Below are positions 1 to 14,071 of a stretch of DNA of 64,000 nucleotides, piece by piece. This stretch comes from Hysterangium stoloniferum (lineage: Eukaryota; Basidiomycota; Agaricomycetes; Hysterangiales; Hysterangiaceae). The notes beneath the pieces were generated by a model. That model made no database searches and was not told the DNA's origin. It saw nothing but the letters and a program-made list of their open reading frames with translations. Location of the stretch: contig WHVD01000042.1 in NCBI GenBank assembly GCA_015178975.1, positions 549,501 through 613,500 on the forward strand. Direction: 5' to 3'. Position 1 is the first letter of the stretch, and every line of letters starts with the position of its first letter. Position numbers and translations under genes: made by a program.

Positions 1-449
1 AACACTGTCGCTGATACCGAGGTTGGCATGGAAGTTAGGCTCGACGGTGGGGAAGATGATCTGGGAACCATCAGCTCCTCCACCAGAAGGTTTTCCCTGT
101 GCCGCCAGAGCCGGTGAGAAGGCAATGGCGTCGTCTGATAATTGAGGAGTATTAGTCCGAATATTTACAATCCAACTGGTGGGAAAACCTACGGAAAGTG
201 AGACGGAGAGATTCATGAACGTCTTCACTACACACGTTCTCGAACCTATTCGGAAAGTGAGGTCAGCACAAATACAGCAATAGATTGCGGATATGCCTAC
301 AAGTTGGCCAGGAGGTCGTCGCGGAGGGCGAACAACGGACAGCATGCTGCGTTAGCTGTAGTTTGGCCGCCGGGACAAGTGACCGAGGCGGGGGCTGCCT
401 GGGCGAAGGCAACGAGGGAAACAAGAGCGAAAAGAGTCTTGAAAACCAT
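1..449 (-). CDS. Manganese peroxidase copy A, 5' part (runs off window)
   Basis: This is the 5' half of a class II secreted heme peroxidase on the minus strand; its 3' end lies outside the window. The start codon is at 447-449. Exon 1 gives a signal peptide beginning [10 protein letters not shown] and ending near AQAAP, followed by a conserved Cys-rich start ([14 protein letters not shown]). Two introns occupy the same places as in copies B and D. The next exons keep the two Mn-binding glutamates and the distal Arg and His ([14 protein letters not shown]) and the calcium-loop motif GGGADGS. No stop or frameshift is visible in this part. It is diverged from B and D, for example FPTVEPNF where B has FPDIEPNF. 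Secretion and Mn(II) oxidation are inferred from the family. Whether the gene is intact to its end cannot be seen. Confidence 0.8.
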
Positions 450-1380
450 AGGGACTATTCCAAGATGTGTAGAATGCGAGTATACTCAGGGAATGCTGGA
501 GTTGAAGAGAGAGAAAGCAAAGGCTTTATACCCATTCGGTTGTAGGGCTATCTACCCATAAATAACCCAAAACATACTTCCTACTTGCATCACCGTTTCG
601 ACAGGAACGGAAGCTATGCGACGTAGTCCAATCGCTATTCACTAAAATGAAACCACTACCAGACATTACACGGTAATTGCACACAACTTTTCATCCGTGG
701 GACTCATGGCAGCAGTTGATAACAGCTGGAATATTAATTGAGGATAAGTAGGGTTCAAAGAAGTAAGTGGAGCCTTGGAGATTATTGTTGTCAATGTAAT
801 ACACGAACCTGTTTCAAAATAAAGGATCATAGATGGGACCAGGTATCGCACGGAAACACCACATACGCTACATATTGAATCTCTGCAAATACTACTCAGG
901 ACTATCGTTCTGCACTTGGATTCCAGTAATCATGTTGCTCTGTTCTGCACTGCCGAGTGTGATGCTACCCTGGGTTTGGTTAGTGTGACCACTGTTACGG
1001 GACGAATTGTTAGAAAGCAACCATGGTAACACTTCCCCATAGACCAATTGAAAACCTTGGATGTTCGAATACCATAGACCGCAATTAGAGGTCGACGCAT
1101 GTAACGGCAATGACGTGGGATCCGGTCAGAAGAAGGTAAACAGCCTAATATCTGGTTATTAATCATGTATGCATCAGTCGCAACTTTCGAACAAAAGACT
1201 TGAAATGATTGGCCTTCATGAGTCGAGGGTGTCGCATCCGAGAACTGTGGCGCCAACTGTGGGTAGTGTTTGATCCAGAACGAGTTTAAAATTTTCTGAT
1301 AGTAAAAAACACAAACGACAGGACGTGGGTGTAAACTTCTGTTCTTCACACCTATGCCCACAACTGGAAGGCTGAAAATG
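450..1380 (-). promoter_or_regulatory. Upstream region of peroxidase copy A
   Basis: About 0.9 kb upstream of copy A resembles, read on the minus strand, the upstream regions of copies B, C, D and E. A TATA-like TATAAA lies about 80 nt before the start codon, followed by the CT-rich leader (CTCTTCAACTCCAGCA) shared by all copies. Similarity fades near 1380, which suggests the duplicated unit included the promoter. Reading frames here are not conserved between copies, so I treat it as non-coding. Confidence 0.6.
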
Positions 1381-4300
1381 GAAGAAATGTGGATTATCCA
1401 ATAAGGAACATAAAATCTAACATAGATCCACTGCGTCGGAATGGGTTAAATATGAAGTCTTGACTTAGTGATGTTTTGTGCACATGTGAGCGGTGAGCAC
1501 TAGACAGTCAATTCCTAGGATCTCGGATTATTTACATCTCTCATATCAATGGACATAGATTAAATCAAATGAGGTTACACAAGCGATACAGGAATGGATC
1601 ATCCCTCGCTTGAATCTCAAAGTGGGGGACTCATTACATAGTTACATAGATCAAGCGATGACACCGTTGAATCCTGTATGAGTTCAAGAAAATGTAAAAA
1701 GAGAGAATTGTGGCCCTGTATTCCAGAAACGGAATTTTCCAAAGAGGATCCTCACCTTCTAGTAGGTGCGTTATGAAAAAGGCGGTTGGCGACGCACCTG
1801 GTGTGTACCCTGAAAGAAACACCCAACCAGAACCGCACGATTCGAGCTGATCTATGTGAGAATAAATATATTATCGATGACATGGGTGAACCACTTTTCA
1901 CAAAAAATCCAAGACTTTGGTACAATGATATTTCACAGCTCACTAAAATACCTCCATTGGGAAATATAAAAACAAAGTTGAGGGTGATTCAGTTTCAACA
2001 ACGCCATGTGCGAATAGCGATTAAAGAAAATTCAGGTTCCTCTAGATCTGTTCCACTTCAAGTCCTAATATTATTTATCTCTTCTTTACTATACGGTCCC
2101 ACTACACGTCCAGCAAATAACATCGATTTGTGACATGTGAGTAAGCATTCTTCCTTTGGGATCATTAATATCTGAGATCACTGCGGAGCTGACTCAGCCG
2201 AGATTGATAGCATTGCCACCAAGCCAATAGGAACAATCCCTTTGCAACCCAAGGAAATCCTAATAAGAGAAAAATAACAATTGGCCGAGACGTCGACCTT
2301 TATCCGATCGAATTTCGCGTTGGGGCTACGGTCTGGGATCCGAGCAACTTGCTATCCACACCACTTTGACACTTGTGATTAACGCGTGTATGCGATGCAT
2401 ACATATATCTGCGCAATGGAGAACGGCGACATTTTATAGATCTCAGGCGATTTGTAACGACTCACAAATTCCCAGGTTATTCATTTACTCCCATTTCCTT
2501 GTTGATACATATTCCACATTTGACAAACATCTGTAAACCATGTATAGTATAATATTTGTCAATATGGCTTAGCTTGTGACTCCCACTTCATCCAGTTCGT
2601 AGCACTATTTCCCTAGTCAAGCTTCCCCTGTGCCCCCTTTTGTACATGTCCGGATCCGGAGCTCCAACAATCATTGGCGCAAAACTCGTCGCCAGTCACT
2701 GGCCAGCGTACACGCTGATATCCGCTCAACCACTATCTTCGAAAGACTCCCACTGTGGCGTCTCTAATAATACGTCCGCAGTATGTCTGTAGAATTGAGA
2801 GTATATTTTCACACCGTGTTGAGCTGCGGTGTTTTGTGTCCCATAAACCTTCTTGGGACAAGAGAAAAAAAGACAAATTAAATCAAATCACAGTTCCGTC
2901 TGTCGACAACCACTCCAGAGGGCTCTATTATATCATTTTGGGAACTATCTGTTCGCTTACATCACTCAGACTGACCCTTAAATCGAACGTTTGTCAATAG
3001 TCCGAAATACTTTATTATCCTCCTGAGATCCTATTCACCTCACAACCATGTCCTTGCTGGAACCTATTGCATAAAACACCTGCCATGTACATTACAGGTT
3101 CCTGACCGTCTTTCATATCCCTCCTCCTAGTAATACGCTCCTCTTTTTATCCCAGCCAAGGCAAACCATCAAACAAGCCCGCTTCTAATAGTCACCTATC
3201 AAGCTTGGATGTCAACTAGGTACATGGCACCGAAACGCTGTTGTTGAGTAACTATGTTGCTTTCTCGGAATGTGACAAGCTCCCTAATTCATCCGGGTCA
3301 GATGTTTCCTACAACTATATGCCAAGACAGAATGATCTCCACGGCTGTGGTTGCACTGACATCTCGCCGGTCTCGGATAGATAATTTTCCGCCTGCATTT
3401 GCAACCATGGGGACGCAACATCATCGAAAATTAGTAGAAGAAGCGTCGGAGCTAGCGTTTCGAGGGTTGCAAGTAAGTTCTTGTGGTATGTATGTAACCA
3501 AATGGATTAGCGTGGGGTGACATGAACCGTAAGTGTCGTTAAGGCCATGACAGGAGTTCACAGAGCAAGTCAATGCGACGGCTCAAGTTTTCGACATACG
3601 TGCAGCGATTCGATAATCGAAGAGTGTAGGTCAAAACGAATCAATTTCTCCGGGTGTCAAAATAGAGCGAATCAATACTTGAAGAGTTTCCCGCAACCGC
3701 CGAGAACATCGAGCCACCTTTGTGTGGCATGTGGAATTCTGTACGTAGAACGGTCTAGTACGTTCTCTTTTATAAAGACACAAAGGCTCGGACCATAAAG
3801 TAAGTCCTAAATTCTTGGATAGCATCCTAGCAGATTTTGAGTCATGAATTCTACATGATTCTAACAGCTTCTGGTGAGTGGGCGTTGTTGCGATGCTAAC
3901 ATCGTTCTAGCCGTCGGCGCGTGGCTGGTACTATTCACTCAGCTTCTTCAATGCACTCCCTTCAACGTCCAACCTTCGCATAGACCAGCTCCGTGAATGC
4001 CTATACTAACCCTTTCTGCGAACTCCCTGCACGACACTGGTCTCTTACGATTACATATCACGCCATGTTAATTTGTTCGATTATATACCTACTACAAGAA
4101 TTTGGGGCAAGGCGCCCGAAGTACTGGATCTCCGACAGATCACGATGTGCGTATTATCACAGAATCGCCTCCGTCCCTTTCTTCGTGTATTGGGATATTC
4201 ACAATGGGAATAAATTCACGGACGGTGCTCGAAGGATAGGATCTTCAACAATGTCATTTTTTTGCCCGGCCACCTGTAGCCCGAGTTTCAGAACTGGATG

Positions 4301-4987
4301 GCGGCGTACAAGTCTCTCCTAGTGTCCATAAATTGTCAAAGAAGAGAGTGCTCGGAGTGGTGTGTTGGCTAGCGGGACTTTCGGTGCCCGTGGTTGGGCT
4401 CGTAGTCATCGTACTGTCAGTGTGGAATTGGCATAGTCACTGCGGGGATCGATTCTAGACCGAGTTGTACCAGTTCTCACTTATCTCCAAGTCCGAGAAT
4501 CGTGGGCATCCCAGCTAGCTTTGAAAAAGAATATTGTAAAGACAGGCAAATCGCCTGTAATCAGGTGTGTGTGCGGAGTTAGCCGATTGGCGTTATTTCC
4601 CTACTAATACCTTCGGAACTGAAATCTATGACGAAGAGCTTACTTCGATAAACGAGAACTATTAAAGGTATGCACGGGAACATGTAATGGCTCTTGGGGA
4701 GACTTGGAGAATCAAGACTCACCTTGGTGAGATTGTTGGGGGGTAGAGGACATGCATGCTGCATCACCTACCGATAGTCTTATAATCTCCTAATCTCTCG
4801 GTGGGTCAGTTGTATCAGATATCGGTCTTCAGAGGGTGTCTTCAACGTTTAGCGACCAAACCCTTCAATTGCATTTAATGATTGACACTTGTTGACAATA
4901 GAGATCTCGTCCATTTTCAGCCTTCTAGGCGTGAGGTGGGCCCGACCACCAGTTACACGAGTATCTATAAGCAAATTAGCTCGTGTG
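1381..4987. other. Intergenic stretch, no supported gene
   Basis: Only short frames are present. I found no recognisable domain, spliced reading frame, LTR end or tandem array. Base composition is mixed, with neither the strong AT bias of the LTR regions nor the ordered codons of the peroxidase genes. It ends where the left arm of the large inverted repeat begins. It may be decayed repeat material, but nothing in it can be named. Confidence 0.4.
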
Positions 4988-5056
4988 GTCATATATGTGG
5001 CCTTACGCTAGTATGCCTTGCTGTCGCATTGGCCATCTTCCGTGGATCTCACTGTT

Positions 5057-5826
5057 GAACTAAGGGAGCGGAATCGGGGGAACAGTCTCGATGATAGGCT
5101 CGATATGGTCAGACCTGCAATGTTGCGGGAGATCAACAAGCCAGCGACTTTGGCAGGGAAGAAGTGTTTCGACCATCTTTCATACATACGAAAATATTAT
5201 CGACACTGTCCTGTGGTTCGAAAATCAAACCATGGGGGGTGCATCCAGTAGCGTTGGGTCGGCCCGAAATAAATTGAGGACAGAGGGCACTAGGGCAGTT
5301 GATGATTCCGACCGCACAGGCGAATTGGGTCAAACTACCGGCGTAATACCAGATGGGCAGCAAGGAAAGGAATGAGGGGCTTAACATGGTCGGTTACATA
5401 GCTGTTGATTGAGAAATTTAAGCTCGTGTTGTGGGAGGATGATGTGAGAACCATCAGCTCCTCCATTATCAGATTTGCTCTCGCCTAAGGGGCTGGCAGG
5501 AGGTCCATGACGTCACCTAGAAATCAAAGTATTAGACTTGAGTCATTTACAATCTAACTACGTCGGAAATTTTTGGAAAGTAAGACGGACCTGGCGAACG
5601 TCCTTACCACATACGCTGTTGTCGAATACATTTAAAAAGGAGGTCACCAAAAATATAGTAAGGATTGTGGATATGCCCCAACAAGTTTTCTGAAGGTCAT
5701 CACTGACACAACGGGCAGGATGCTGCGTGAGGTGTAGTTTGACCGCTGGGGAAAACCATCGCGGCAGGGGCGGCGTAGACGAAGATGATGAAGGAAACGA
5801 GAACGACAAGAGACTTAAAAAACCAT
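5057..5826 (-). pseudogene. Peroxidase pseudogene C
   Basis: This is a decayed class II peroxidase on the minus strand, with its start codon at 5824-5826. The frame stops at codon 4 (ATG GTT TTT TAA) and later carries more stops and frameshifts. Islands of the family remain: the exon-1 region before CCPLF, CGKDV near the Mn-binding helix, the GGGADGS region, PEPQDSVD and the helix around the proximal histidine. The proximal-His motif LLASH reads LLxSR, so the heme ligand is replaced by Arg. Homology stops near the PFDSTP region; the last third of the gene is missing. It shares these lesions with copy E, its partner in the right arm, so the damage predates the arm duplication. Confidence 0.85.
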
Positions 5827-6844
5827 AGAAAGTAGTCGAAGGTGTGTAAGAAGTGGAAATTACGCAGGGAATGCTGGAGTTGAGGAGAGAAAAAGTAAAG
5901 ACTTTATACCCGTCGAGTTGTAGGCCCACTAGTAGAGCCATAATCTGGTCCAAATTGTATCTTTTACCTGCACTGTTCCGTCACCGCCCGAAACTATGCG
6001 ACTCAGTCCAATCGTGAACTCACTGAAAAAAAAACATCACACATTACACATCAACTGGACACAACATTTCATCTGTGGGAATGGCAGGAGTTGAACACAG
6101 ATTGCATATTGATCGAAGATCGGCAGGGCTTAGAGAGGCAAGCCGGCGATACATGATGCTGAACTAAGCGACGTCTGGGATCTAGAAGACACTGTGTTAA
6201 AATAGTAACATAGGGATAGGGCCAGCTGCTGCACAGTACAATTGAAATTTCAGTAAACTTGTTCTGCAGAGGGATTCCAGCACTCATATATTAGGATGAT
6301 TGCGGTGCACTGCTACCCTGGATCGGGTAGTGCGACTTTTTTGTTACGGAACAAGCCGTTAGAAAGCAATAATGATAACACCGCGCCATTGACCAATCGA
6401 AAGCCTTCGATATTGGAATACTAGTACCAAGTGGCCGAAGTGCGTAACAGCAAATTCTGTGGGATTGGGCCGGATAAAAATTAAAGAGATGACTCCGAAT
6501 GATTATCGACCATGTACATACCAATTGCAACTTACGCACAAAAGATCTGGAATGATTGGACTTCATGACTCGGAAAATACCAAAGGATCGGGGAATTTAT
6601 GGCGATAATTATTAGCTTTGACCCGAACGAGTTCAAAACTTCCCAGTAGTAAGAAGTGGGGACGACAGGTCCAATCGTAATGATCCAGACCTGTGTTCCT
6701 CGGACCTTCTCGGGTCCAGCTGACACCTGTTTACATAAACAAATTAAGGTGTCAAATTTGAAATTCCAAAGAGATCAATTTGGGCGCTTGAAGTGCAATT
6801 GCCCTTATGGTGCACTGCAATGTTTAAACACATTGTAACTATCC

Positions 6845-7068
6845 CATAGTGCCCGTGGGGGAGTCAACTGCATTAAAAAGCACAAGGAGAAATGAGGTGA
6901 GGGAGGAGATGCAAAGAGTTAATCACTACGTCACAACCAAAAAGGATGGCAGGTTTAGAACCGTGTCTTCTGCCCTCAAAGGCCGAGTGCATTCTCAAAT
7001 TATCTTCATCTCACTTCTTCTTAAGCTATTGCTCCAGCTTAACCCCCCCCATAGTTACTACAAGATAG
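6845..7068. mobile_element. MITE-like insert at the palindrome centre (left arm)
   Basis: A segment of about 225 bp sits exactly between the inverted flanks 'acattgtaactatc' and 'gatagtgtgacaatgt'. Its ends are weakly inverted (ATAGTGCCCGTGGGGGAG against GTAGTAACTATGGGGGGG). The same insert is at about 15105-15325 in the right arm, so it was present before the arms were duplicated. No protein is supported. Calling it a MITE rests on its size and ends; it could instead be the unduplicated spacer of the inner palindrome. Confidence 0.4.
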
Positions 7069-8011
7069 TGTGACAATGTGTTTAACATTGTACGGTGCAC
7101 CATAATTTCACAATAGCCTTTCAAGCACGTCGATTAATCTCTTTTCGGCCTCAGGACTGGTTTGCTTATGTATGCAAGTGTTTCAGATGGACCCGACAGA
7201 GAGGAAAAGGGACCCGACAAGGTCCGACGGACGAAGTTTGACACCACGATGGGACCTGTCGTTTACCATATGTCTTACCACTGAGAGGTGTTACACTAGT
7301 TCTGGATCAAAAAATCTTTAAATTGTCGCCACGATGCCCCGATCCTTGAGATAATTTCGACGTGAAGGCCAATCATGTATACAATGATTGATAGTTGGGA
7401 GTTGGTCTGTTAAGCTCTTGTCTGGCGCAATCCCACAGGATTGCGTTTCTGTGCTTCGACTACTAGTTACGGTCTTGGTGTTTCAACATCCAACCTTTTC
7501 AACTGGTCTATTAGACTGTTGCCATTGTTGCTTTCCAACAGCTCGTTCCATAACAGTGGTACAATATAGGAGTAGCAGTGCGCCCCACAGTGCGAGAATC
7601 CCAACATGATTACTGGAATAACTGTGCAGAACGATAGTTCTGAGTAGTGTGTTCAGAGGTTTCAATATGTAGCGTGCGTGGTTTTTACATGCGACACCTA
7701 GTCCCATATTTGATTTTACTGTTGTAAGAGTTTCACTGTCAACACTTTCTTCAGGGTTCCCAGACGTTGCTTGAGTCGGCGCTGTTTGTCGGTGTAGTTG
7801 CTTCTTTGAGCCCAACCAATAGGGAATCTGTGATCAATTGCTATCATGGCGTCCCACGGAGGAAACGTTGGGACAATTGCTGTGTAGTGTGTGATGATGG
7901 TTTTATTTCAATGGATGACGATTGGACTGGGGCGCATAGTCTCGGGCGCTGACGGGATAGTGGTGCAGGTAGGAGATATGTTCTGGACTAGATTGCCTTA
8001 CAACTCGAGGG

Positions 8012-8017
8012 TATAAA
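8012..8017 (+). promoter_or_regulatory. TATA box of peroxidase gene B
   Basis: TATAAA lies 77 nt upstream of the B start codon, followed by a pyrimidine-rich leader typical of highly expressed fungal genes. The same box and spacing recur upstream of copies A, C, D, E and relic F. Confidence 0.65.
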
Positions 8018-8056
8018 GCCTTCACTCTTTTTCTCCTCAACTCCAACACTCCCTGA

Positions 8057-9541
<1,485 letters not shown>

Positions 9542-10033
9542 ACGCTCTTTGGCATTTGTAAAACATATCTATTACTTTCGATGGGAGTTATGTAAGGATT
9601 TTATCTTCGCGATCAGTTGAACTGCAGGGTTACACTTTATCTATGTCGAGGAGGTTCTTATAGAATAGATGTCTGTACGGGTTGTTGTAGTAAAACGTTG
9701 ACAATCATTTATTTGATCTCAAAAATTTCAAGATATGCGTGACTTAAAAAAACAAGCTAGTGTGTACTTAGAGAAATGCACCGCCCCCAAATATAGTGCG
9801 TCAACACTTGAAGATTCTTTGAGGACACGTGCAATATGTTGCGAGTGCTTATTGACATATGTCATTGCAACATCTCTGAAGTTATTGCCCGTTAACTTTG
9901 ATATTAGGGCAATGAGAAAGACGGCTATACGTCACCCACACATCAGCACTGGTTTTAAAAAGGCTTCATCAAGAATTAAGAAGGACTCGAACTATCTTGC
10001 GGTATGTGGGAGGACACTTCGACAGCCCTCATC
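9542..10033. other. 3' flank of gene B inside the arm
   Basis: This stretch holds the B terminator region and the inner end of the arm. An open frame from about 9735 is also open in the other arm, but of the differences I read between the arms most change the amino acid (for example Ile/Thr, Ser/Asn, Ala/Val, Val/Gly). That looks neutral rather than coding, so I do not call a gene. Confidence 0.5.
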
Positions 10034-10429
10034 GATCCAATATCATCTGGAAATAGATCCTAACACTATAATGATTAAGTATGCATATTTCCGGGAAAGT
10101 CATAGGTTCCAGGCAGGTCAGAACATTGGCATAGAGAAGTGAGGAGGGTTGATAGGGATGATCAAGTGAAGGTTGGGTCATGGATTAAAGATGTATATAG
10201 AACAAACACAGGGAGTCCAGGTCAGGAAATGACTAAGGACACTTGGAGATGCTATCTGGGAAAGGGCAGAGTGTGACAAGTTCCAAGACATAAGATAAAT
10301 TGTCTAGTTGTGAGCAGGATATCTGAGTGGGGATTGAGGTAAAGGGTACTTGAGGGATGAGGGTCTGGTTCTGGTGGATTCTGGATCTTGATACTAGTCC
10401 AGAAGATGGTTCAGAACCTGATATTGTGG
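10034..10429. other. Left part of the spacer between the arms
   Basis: This sequence is unique to the spacer, directly inside the left arm break. I see no domain or repeat ends. It may belong to the element whose LTR fragment follows. Confidence 0.35.
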
Positions 10430-10808
10430 AAATACTCTGTGGGGTTCCCAGGAATGGATCTTCACACATAGTCATGTACTTACTCTCCAGTGTGTATCTC
10501 AAATTAGTCTTGATCTGATCTACTTCTTTGTCCTTTCTGTATGCTTGATATCTGGAACTCTTCAGAACTCCAATATCCATAAACTCTCTGGCATATATCA
10601 GCCCTCTGAAATATGGACATCCCAATGAGTGTACAAGGGCACAGCACATAAGCTGAAGCCAAGTCCATCTCATAACCTGGTAATATTTTATTACTCCTGA
10701 GACTGATCGCCAGAAGCTCCTGGACTAATTCCCTGGAACTCTGCAGACTATTTCCAGGAAGTTTCTGAAATATCCACCAGAAAGTCCAACTAGATCTGGA
10801 ACTTAACA
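10430..10808 (+). mobile_element. L2-type LTR fragment
   Basis: The stretch around 10600-10700 matches the L2 solo LTR at about 20.7 kb: 'atatggac..cc.aatgagtgta' followed by the conserved LTR motif (10637-10666). It ends in the LTR-type GAACTTAACA at 10808. The left limit is uncertain because no TG terminus or TSD was found, so this is a truncated LTR. Confidence 0.55.
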
Positions 10809-11000
10809 AGGACATTTAATTCAGATAGACAAAACCAAATTGCATCACTTTGAGACATACTTTGTCACATGCCAACCTGCATATATGTATACAGGCACCT
10901 AATTATTTAATACTCATTCCTTGACATATTTACTGTTTAGAACTGGTTGTATACTGCACTTTCAACAAAAAATCCTCAATGATCCCACACGTTTGCCTAA

Positions 11001-11165
11001 TTTCGGGCGCTGACGACACCGCAATGTAGGTAGCAGATACGTTCTTGCAACAGGTATAAAGCCTTTAATTTTTCTCTCCTCAACTCCAGCACTCCCTGAG
11101 TACCTCCCACTCCTTAGACACCTTCAAGTGGGACTTATGGTTTTTAACCCCTCCTCTTTCCTCAT
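11001..11165 (+). pseudogene. Peroxidase promoter relic F
   Basis: The sequence keeps the peroxidase upstream block 'cgggcgctgacg', the TATA (GGTATAAAGCC), the CT-rich leader, the CTCAACTCCAGCACTCCCTG segment and an ATG at 11137-11139 followed by the first codons of exon 1 (GTTTTTAA, then CCTCTTTCCTC). After about 28 bp similarity ends. It is a sixth copy of the peroxidase unit, reduced to promoter plus start, in the spacer between the two arms. Confidence 0.75.
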
Positions 11166-11849
11166 GTCTCCAGAAACAAATTAACTAAAACGCAGAATAT
11201 CCTCCAGTACTACTCAGAGACAGATTAGGAGGGCAATATCATGTGCGCCGACGCCACCATGCACTCGTTCTCAAGGTGACGCTCAGTACCAATCCGTCTG
11301 CTACCAAATTTCGTAGCGTGATGTCCGCAATTTATCGAAAAATTCCCACTGACTCGGTTGAGAAGCTTTGCACTAGGTAGAACAACGCCCTTTGATAAGG
11401 TATACTTTATACTTCATCCGGAAATGGCATTCCAACCCGCTAGCTCCTCTGGACGAGATAGCCGGTCCCGCTACTTCACATAACAATACTAGATTACATA
11501 GTTCACTAGTGCGATTCGACTGTCCTAGACTAAATTGTAACTATATGGTCTAAACGGTCTAGGTAATCTGTATAGCCGACCTAGTTGCCATAGAATTCTT
11601 CCAAATCCCTGATGTTGTGTGGTGCACTTTGGCCCGGCACTGCCAGAACCTGTGTCACTCATTATGTCTTGCTTGTCGGCAGGGGCTTGGAGCTGGTAGG
11701 GACGAAAATATCTCTTCAATCTCTACGGCCTTCTCTTCTCAGCCCTCTCAGCCCTAAGATCTCCTACTAGTGACACATGCCAATCCCGTGGCGTTAACAG
11801 ATTCATTGTTTGTGGTGGCATGGCGAAGACGCATGTTTGATTGTGGAAC
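11166..11849. other. Spacer sequence with possible element end
   Basis: No gene is supported. Around 11530-11622 the sequence (repeated 'gtctag'-like words, then CTTCCAAATCCCTGATG) resembles the right end of the insertion at 16364-16717, so a relic of the same mobile family may have landed just behind relic F. Confidence 0.35.
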
Positions 11850-12160
11850 TATATCTGAAGGAATTTGTACATGTGTTGCTTTGACGTCGTAGCATATCAG
11901 AATGCATCGTTGCCTTTCGTAACAGCTAGGTGAGGACTGACGACATGCCGCTCCACATTATACCTGAAGGTATTCGTGTTACATTCACACTGTAGCATAG
12001 CAGCACACCGCTGCCTTCCGTCAGCAGCCAGGTGCGGACTGACGACGTGTCACTCCACATTATATCTCAAAGTATTTGTGTTGCTTTGATGTCGTAGCAT
12101 TTCAGAATTGTTGCCTGTCATGAACAGCCAGATGAGGGCTGTCGAAGTGTCCTCCCACAT
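11850..12160. repeat. Tandem repeat, three units of 100-109 bp
   Basis: Units at 11850-11958, 11959-12060 and 12061-12160 each start TATA(T/C)CT and run through GTAGCAT..., TTGCCT and an AGCCAGGTG-like block to a CTCC(C)ACAT end. They are clearly diverged from each other. The inner boundary of the right arm (12131) falls inside the third unit. The left arm lacks the rest of the array. Confidence 0.7.
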
Positions 12161-12620
12161 CCCGCAAGATAGTTCGAGTCCTTCTTAATTCTTGATGAAA
12201 CCTTTTTAAAACCAGTGTTGATGTGTGGGTGACGTATAGCCGTCTTTCTCATTGCCCTAATATCAAAGTTAACGGGCAATAGCTTCAGAGATGTTGCAGT
12301 GACATATGTCAATAAGCACTCGCAGCATATTGCACGTGTCCTCAAAGAATCTTCAAGTGTTGACGCACTATATTTGGGGGTGGTGCATTTCTCTAAGTAC
12401 ACACTAGCTTGTTATTTTAAGTCACGCATATCTTGAAAATTTTGAGATCAAATAAATGATTGTCAACGTTTTACTACAAAAACCCGTACAGACATCTCTT
12501 CTATAAGAACCTCCTCGACATAGATAAAGTGTAACCCTGCAGTTCAACTGATCGCGAAGATAAAATCCTTACATAACCCCCATAAAAAGTAATAGATATG
12601 TTTTACAAATGTCAAAGCCT

Positions 12621-14071
12621 TTAGAAGTCGTCGCAGTTAGGGAGGCCAGGGGGACAGTGGCTAAAGCAAACGGGTGAGTTATTTCTCGCAAAAGCTTCAC
12701 CATGCACACTCACGGGATGATGGTCTCGGAGGCACCTGGGTCAGTAGCGAGTTTGGGGAAGGGCAAAGCATGGCAGGCCTGCTCAACATCAGCGATGGTC
12801 TTGGTGGCGGGGAAACTATAAAGAGCAGACTTGAGCAAAAGCCAATAAATATTGAACGGGGGAGAACATACGTCGCGCCCTTGGTCGCGGGTAGTGGAGT
12901 TGGAATGACGTCCGAGCAGTCGATGAGCTTAGAGACGTCCTGGCCGATGACAGAGAGTTTAAGCATAACAAGCTTGAACGCCTCGGACATCGCGGCTTGT
13001 TGGTTGATGAACGCTTGCCAAACGCAGGCACTGTTGTGGAGAGTATTAGTAGAAGGCTTTGTGGATTATTCTTAATACTAACGTGCGGGAGTCACGAGCG
13101 ATTGCGAAATCAGATTGGAGACGCATCTCTCCGACATTTTCCCCAGAGCCAATGGGAAGAGGAGATAAAACCTCGCCTGCGCAAACCGTTAAAGCCGTGG
13201 TGTATGAGCAGGATTTGTTACATACCTTGGTTGCCGGCGATACCGGGGACGCCAACACCCTTGAGCAAGACCTCAAGGAAAATTTGAGTGTCAAAAGTGA
13301 AGGGGGTGGAATCGAAGGGGACAGCCTGGATGGTTGGGTCGACATGGTCAGATCTGGCGATGGTGTGGGAGGCCAACAAGGCAACGACTTCAGGGGGGGA
13401 GAATTTTCCACCATCTTCCATACGCGCGAAAATCATATCAAGGGGGTCCTGTGGTTCAGGGATCAAACCATCAGGAGCGGGTGCGGTAGCATTAGGTCGG
13501 CCCAAAAGGAATTTAAGACGGGGGGCACCAGGGCATCTGGTAATTCCAACGGCAGCTGCGAATTGGATCAAATCACCGGCAGTAATACCGGGGTGGGAAG
13601 AAAGGAAAGGAGTAAGGGCGTCAACACTGTCGCTGATGCCGAGGTTGGCATGGAAGTTAGGCTCGACGTCGGGGAAGATGATCTGGGAACCATCAGCTCC
13701 TCCACCAGAAGGTTTTCCCTGCGCCTTCAGAGCCGGAGAGAAGGCAATGGCGTCGTCTAATAATTGAGGAGGATTAGTCCGAATATTTACAATCCAACTG
13801 GTGGAAAAACCTACGGAAAGTGAGACGGAGAGATTCATGGACGTCTTCACTACACACGTTCTCGAACCTATTCGGAAAGTGAGGTCAGAAAATATATATA
13901 AATGAAGTGCGAATATGCCCACAAGTTGGCCAGGAGGTCTTCGCGGAGGGCGAACAACGGACAGCATGCTGCGTGAGCTGTAGTTTGGCCACCGGGACAA
14001 GTGACTGCGGCGGGGGCGGCGTGCACGAAGGCGACGAGGGAAACAAGAGCTACAAGGGATTTGAAAACCAT
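12621..14071 (-). CDS. Manganese peroxidase D (short MnP), intact
   Basis: Near-identical twin of gene B on the opposite strand, with its start at 14069-14071 and TAA at 12621-12623. It has the same seven-exon structure, with exon 1 at 13923-14071. Every splice site I checked keeps GT and AG. The signal peptide, distal Arg/His, three Mn ligands (two Glu, one Asp), proximal His and the Ala at the surface-Trp position are all as in B. Differences from B are few: Lys for Ala after [12 protein letters not shown] for FPDIEPNF, Lys for Asn in [17 protein letters not shown] for [10 protein letters not shown], and ASET for ATET. None touches a catalytic position. The promoter leader next to the start is the same as that of B. 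B and D converge tail to tail across the spacer. Functional MnP is the expected product. Confidence 0.92.

Noticed and set aside
7930-7936. Metal-response element controlling MnP B
   Set aside because: A single TGCRCNC match on the minus strand is not kept upstream of the near-identical gene D; it is likely chance.
9735-10142. Small gene at the inner arm end, open in both arms
   Set aside because: Most differences between the arm copies change the amino acid, and the left copy runs into unrelated spacer sequence; no domain is visible.
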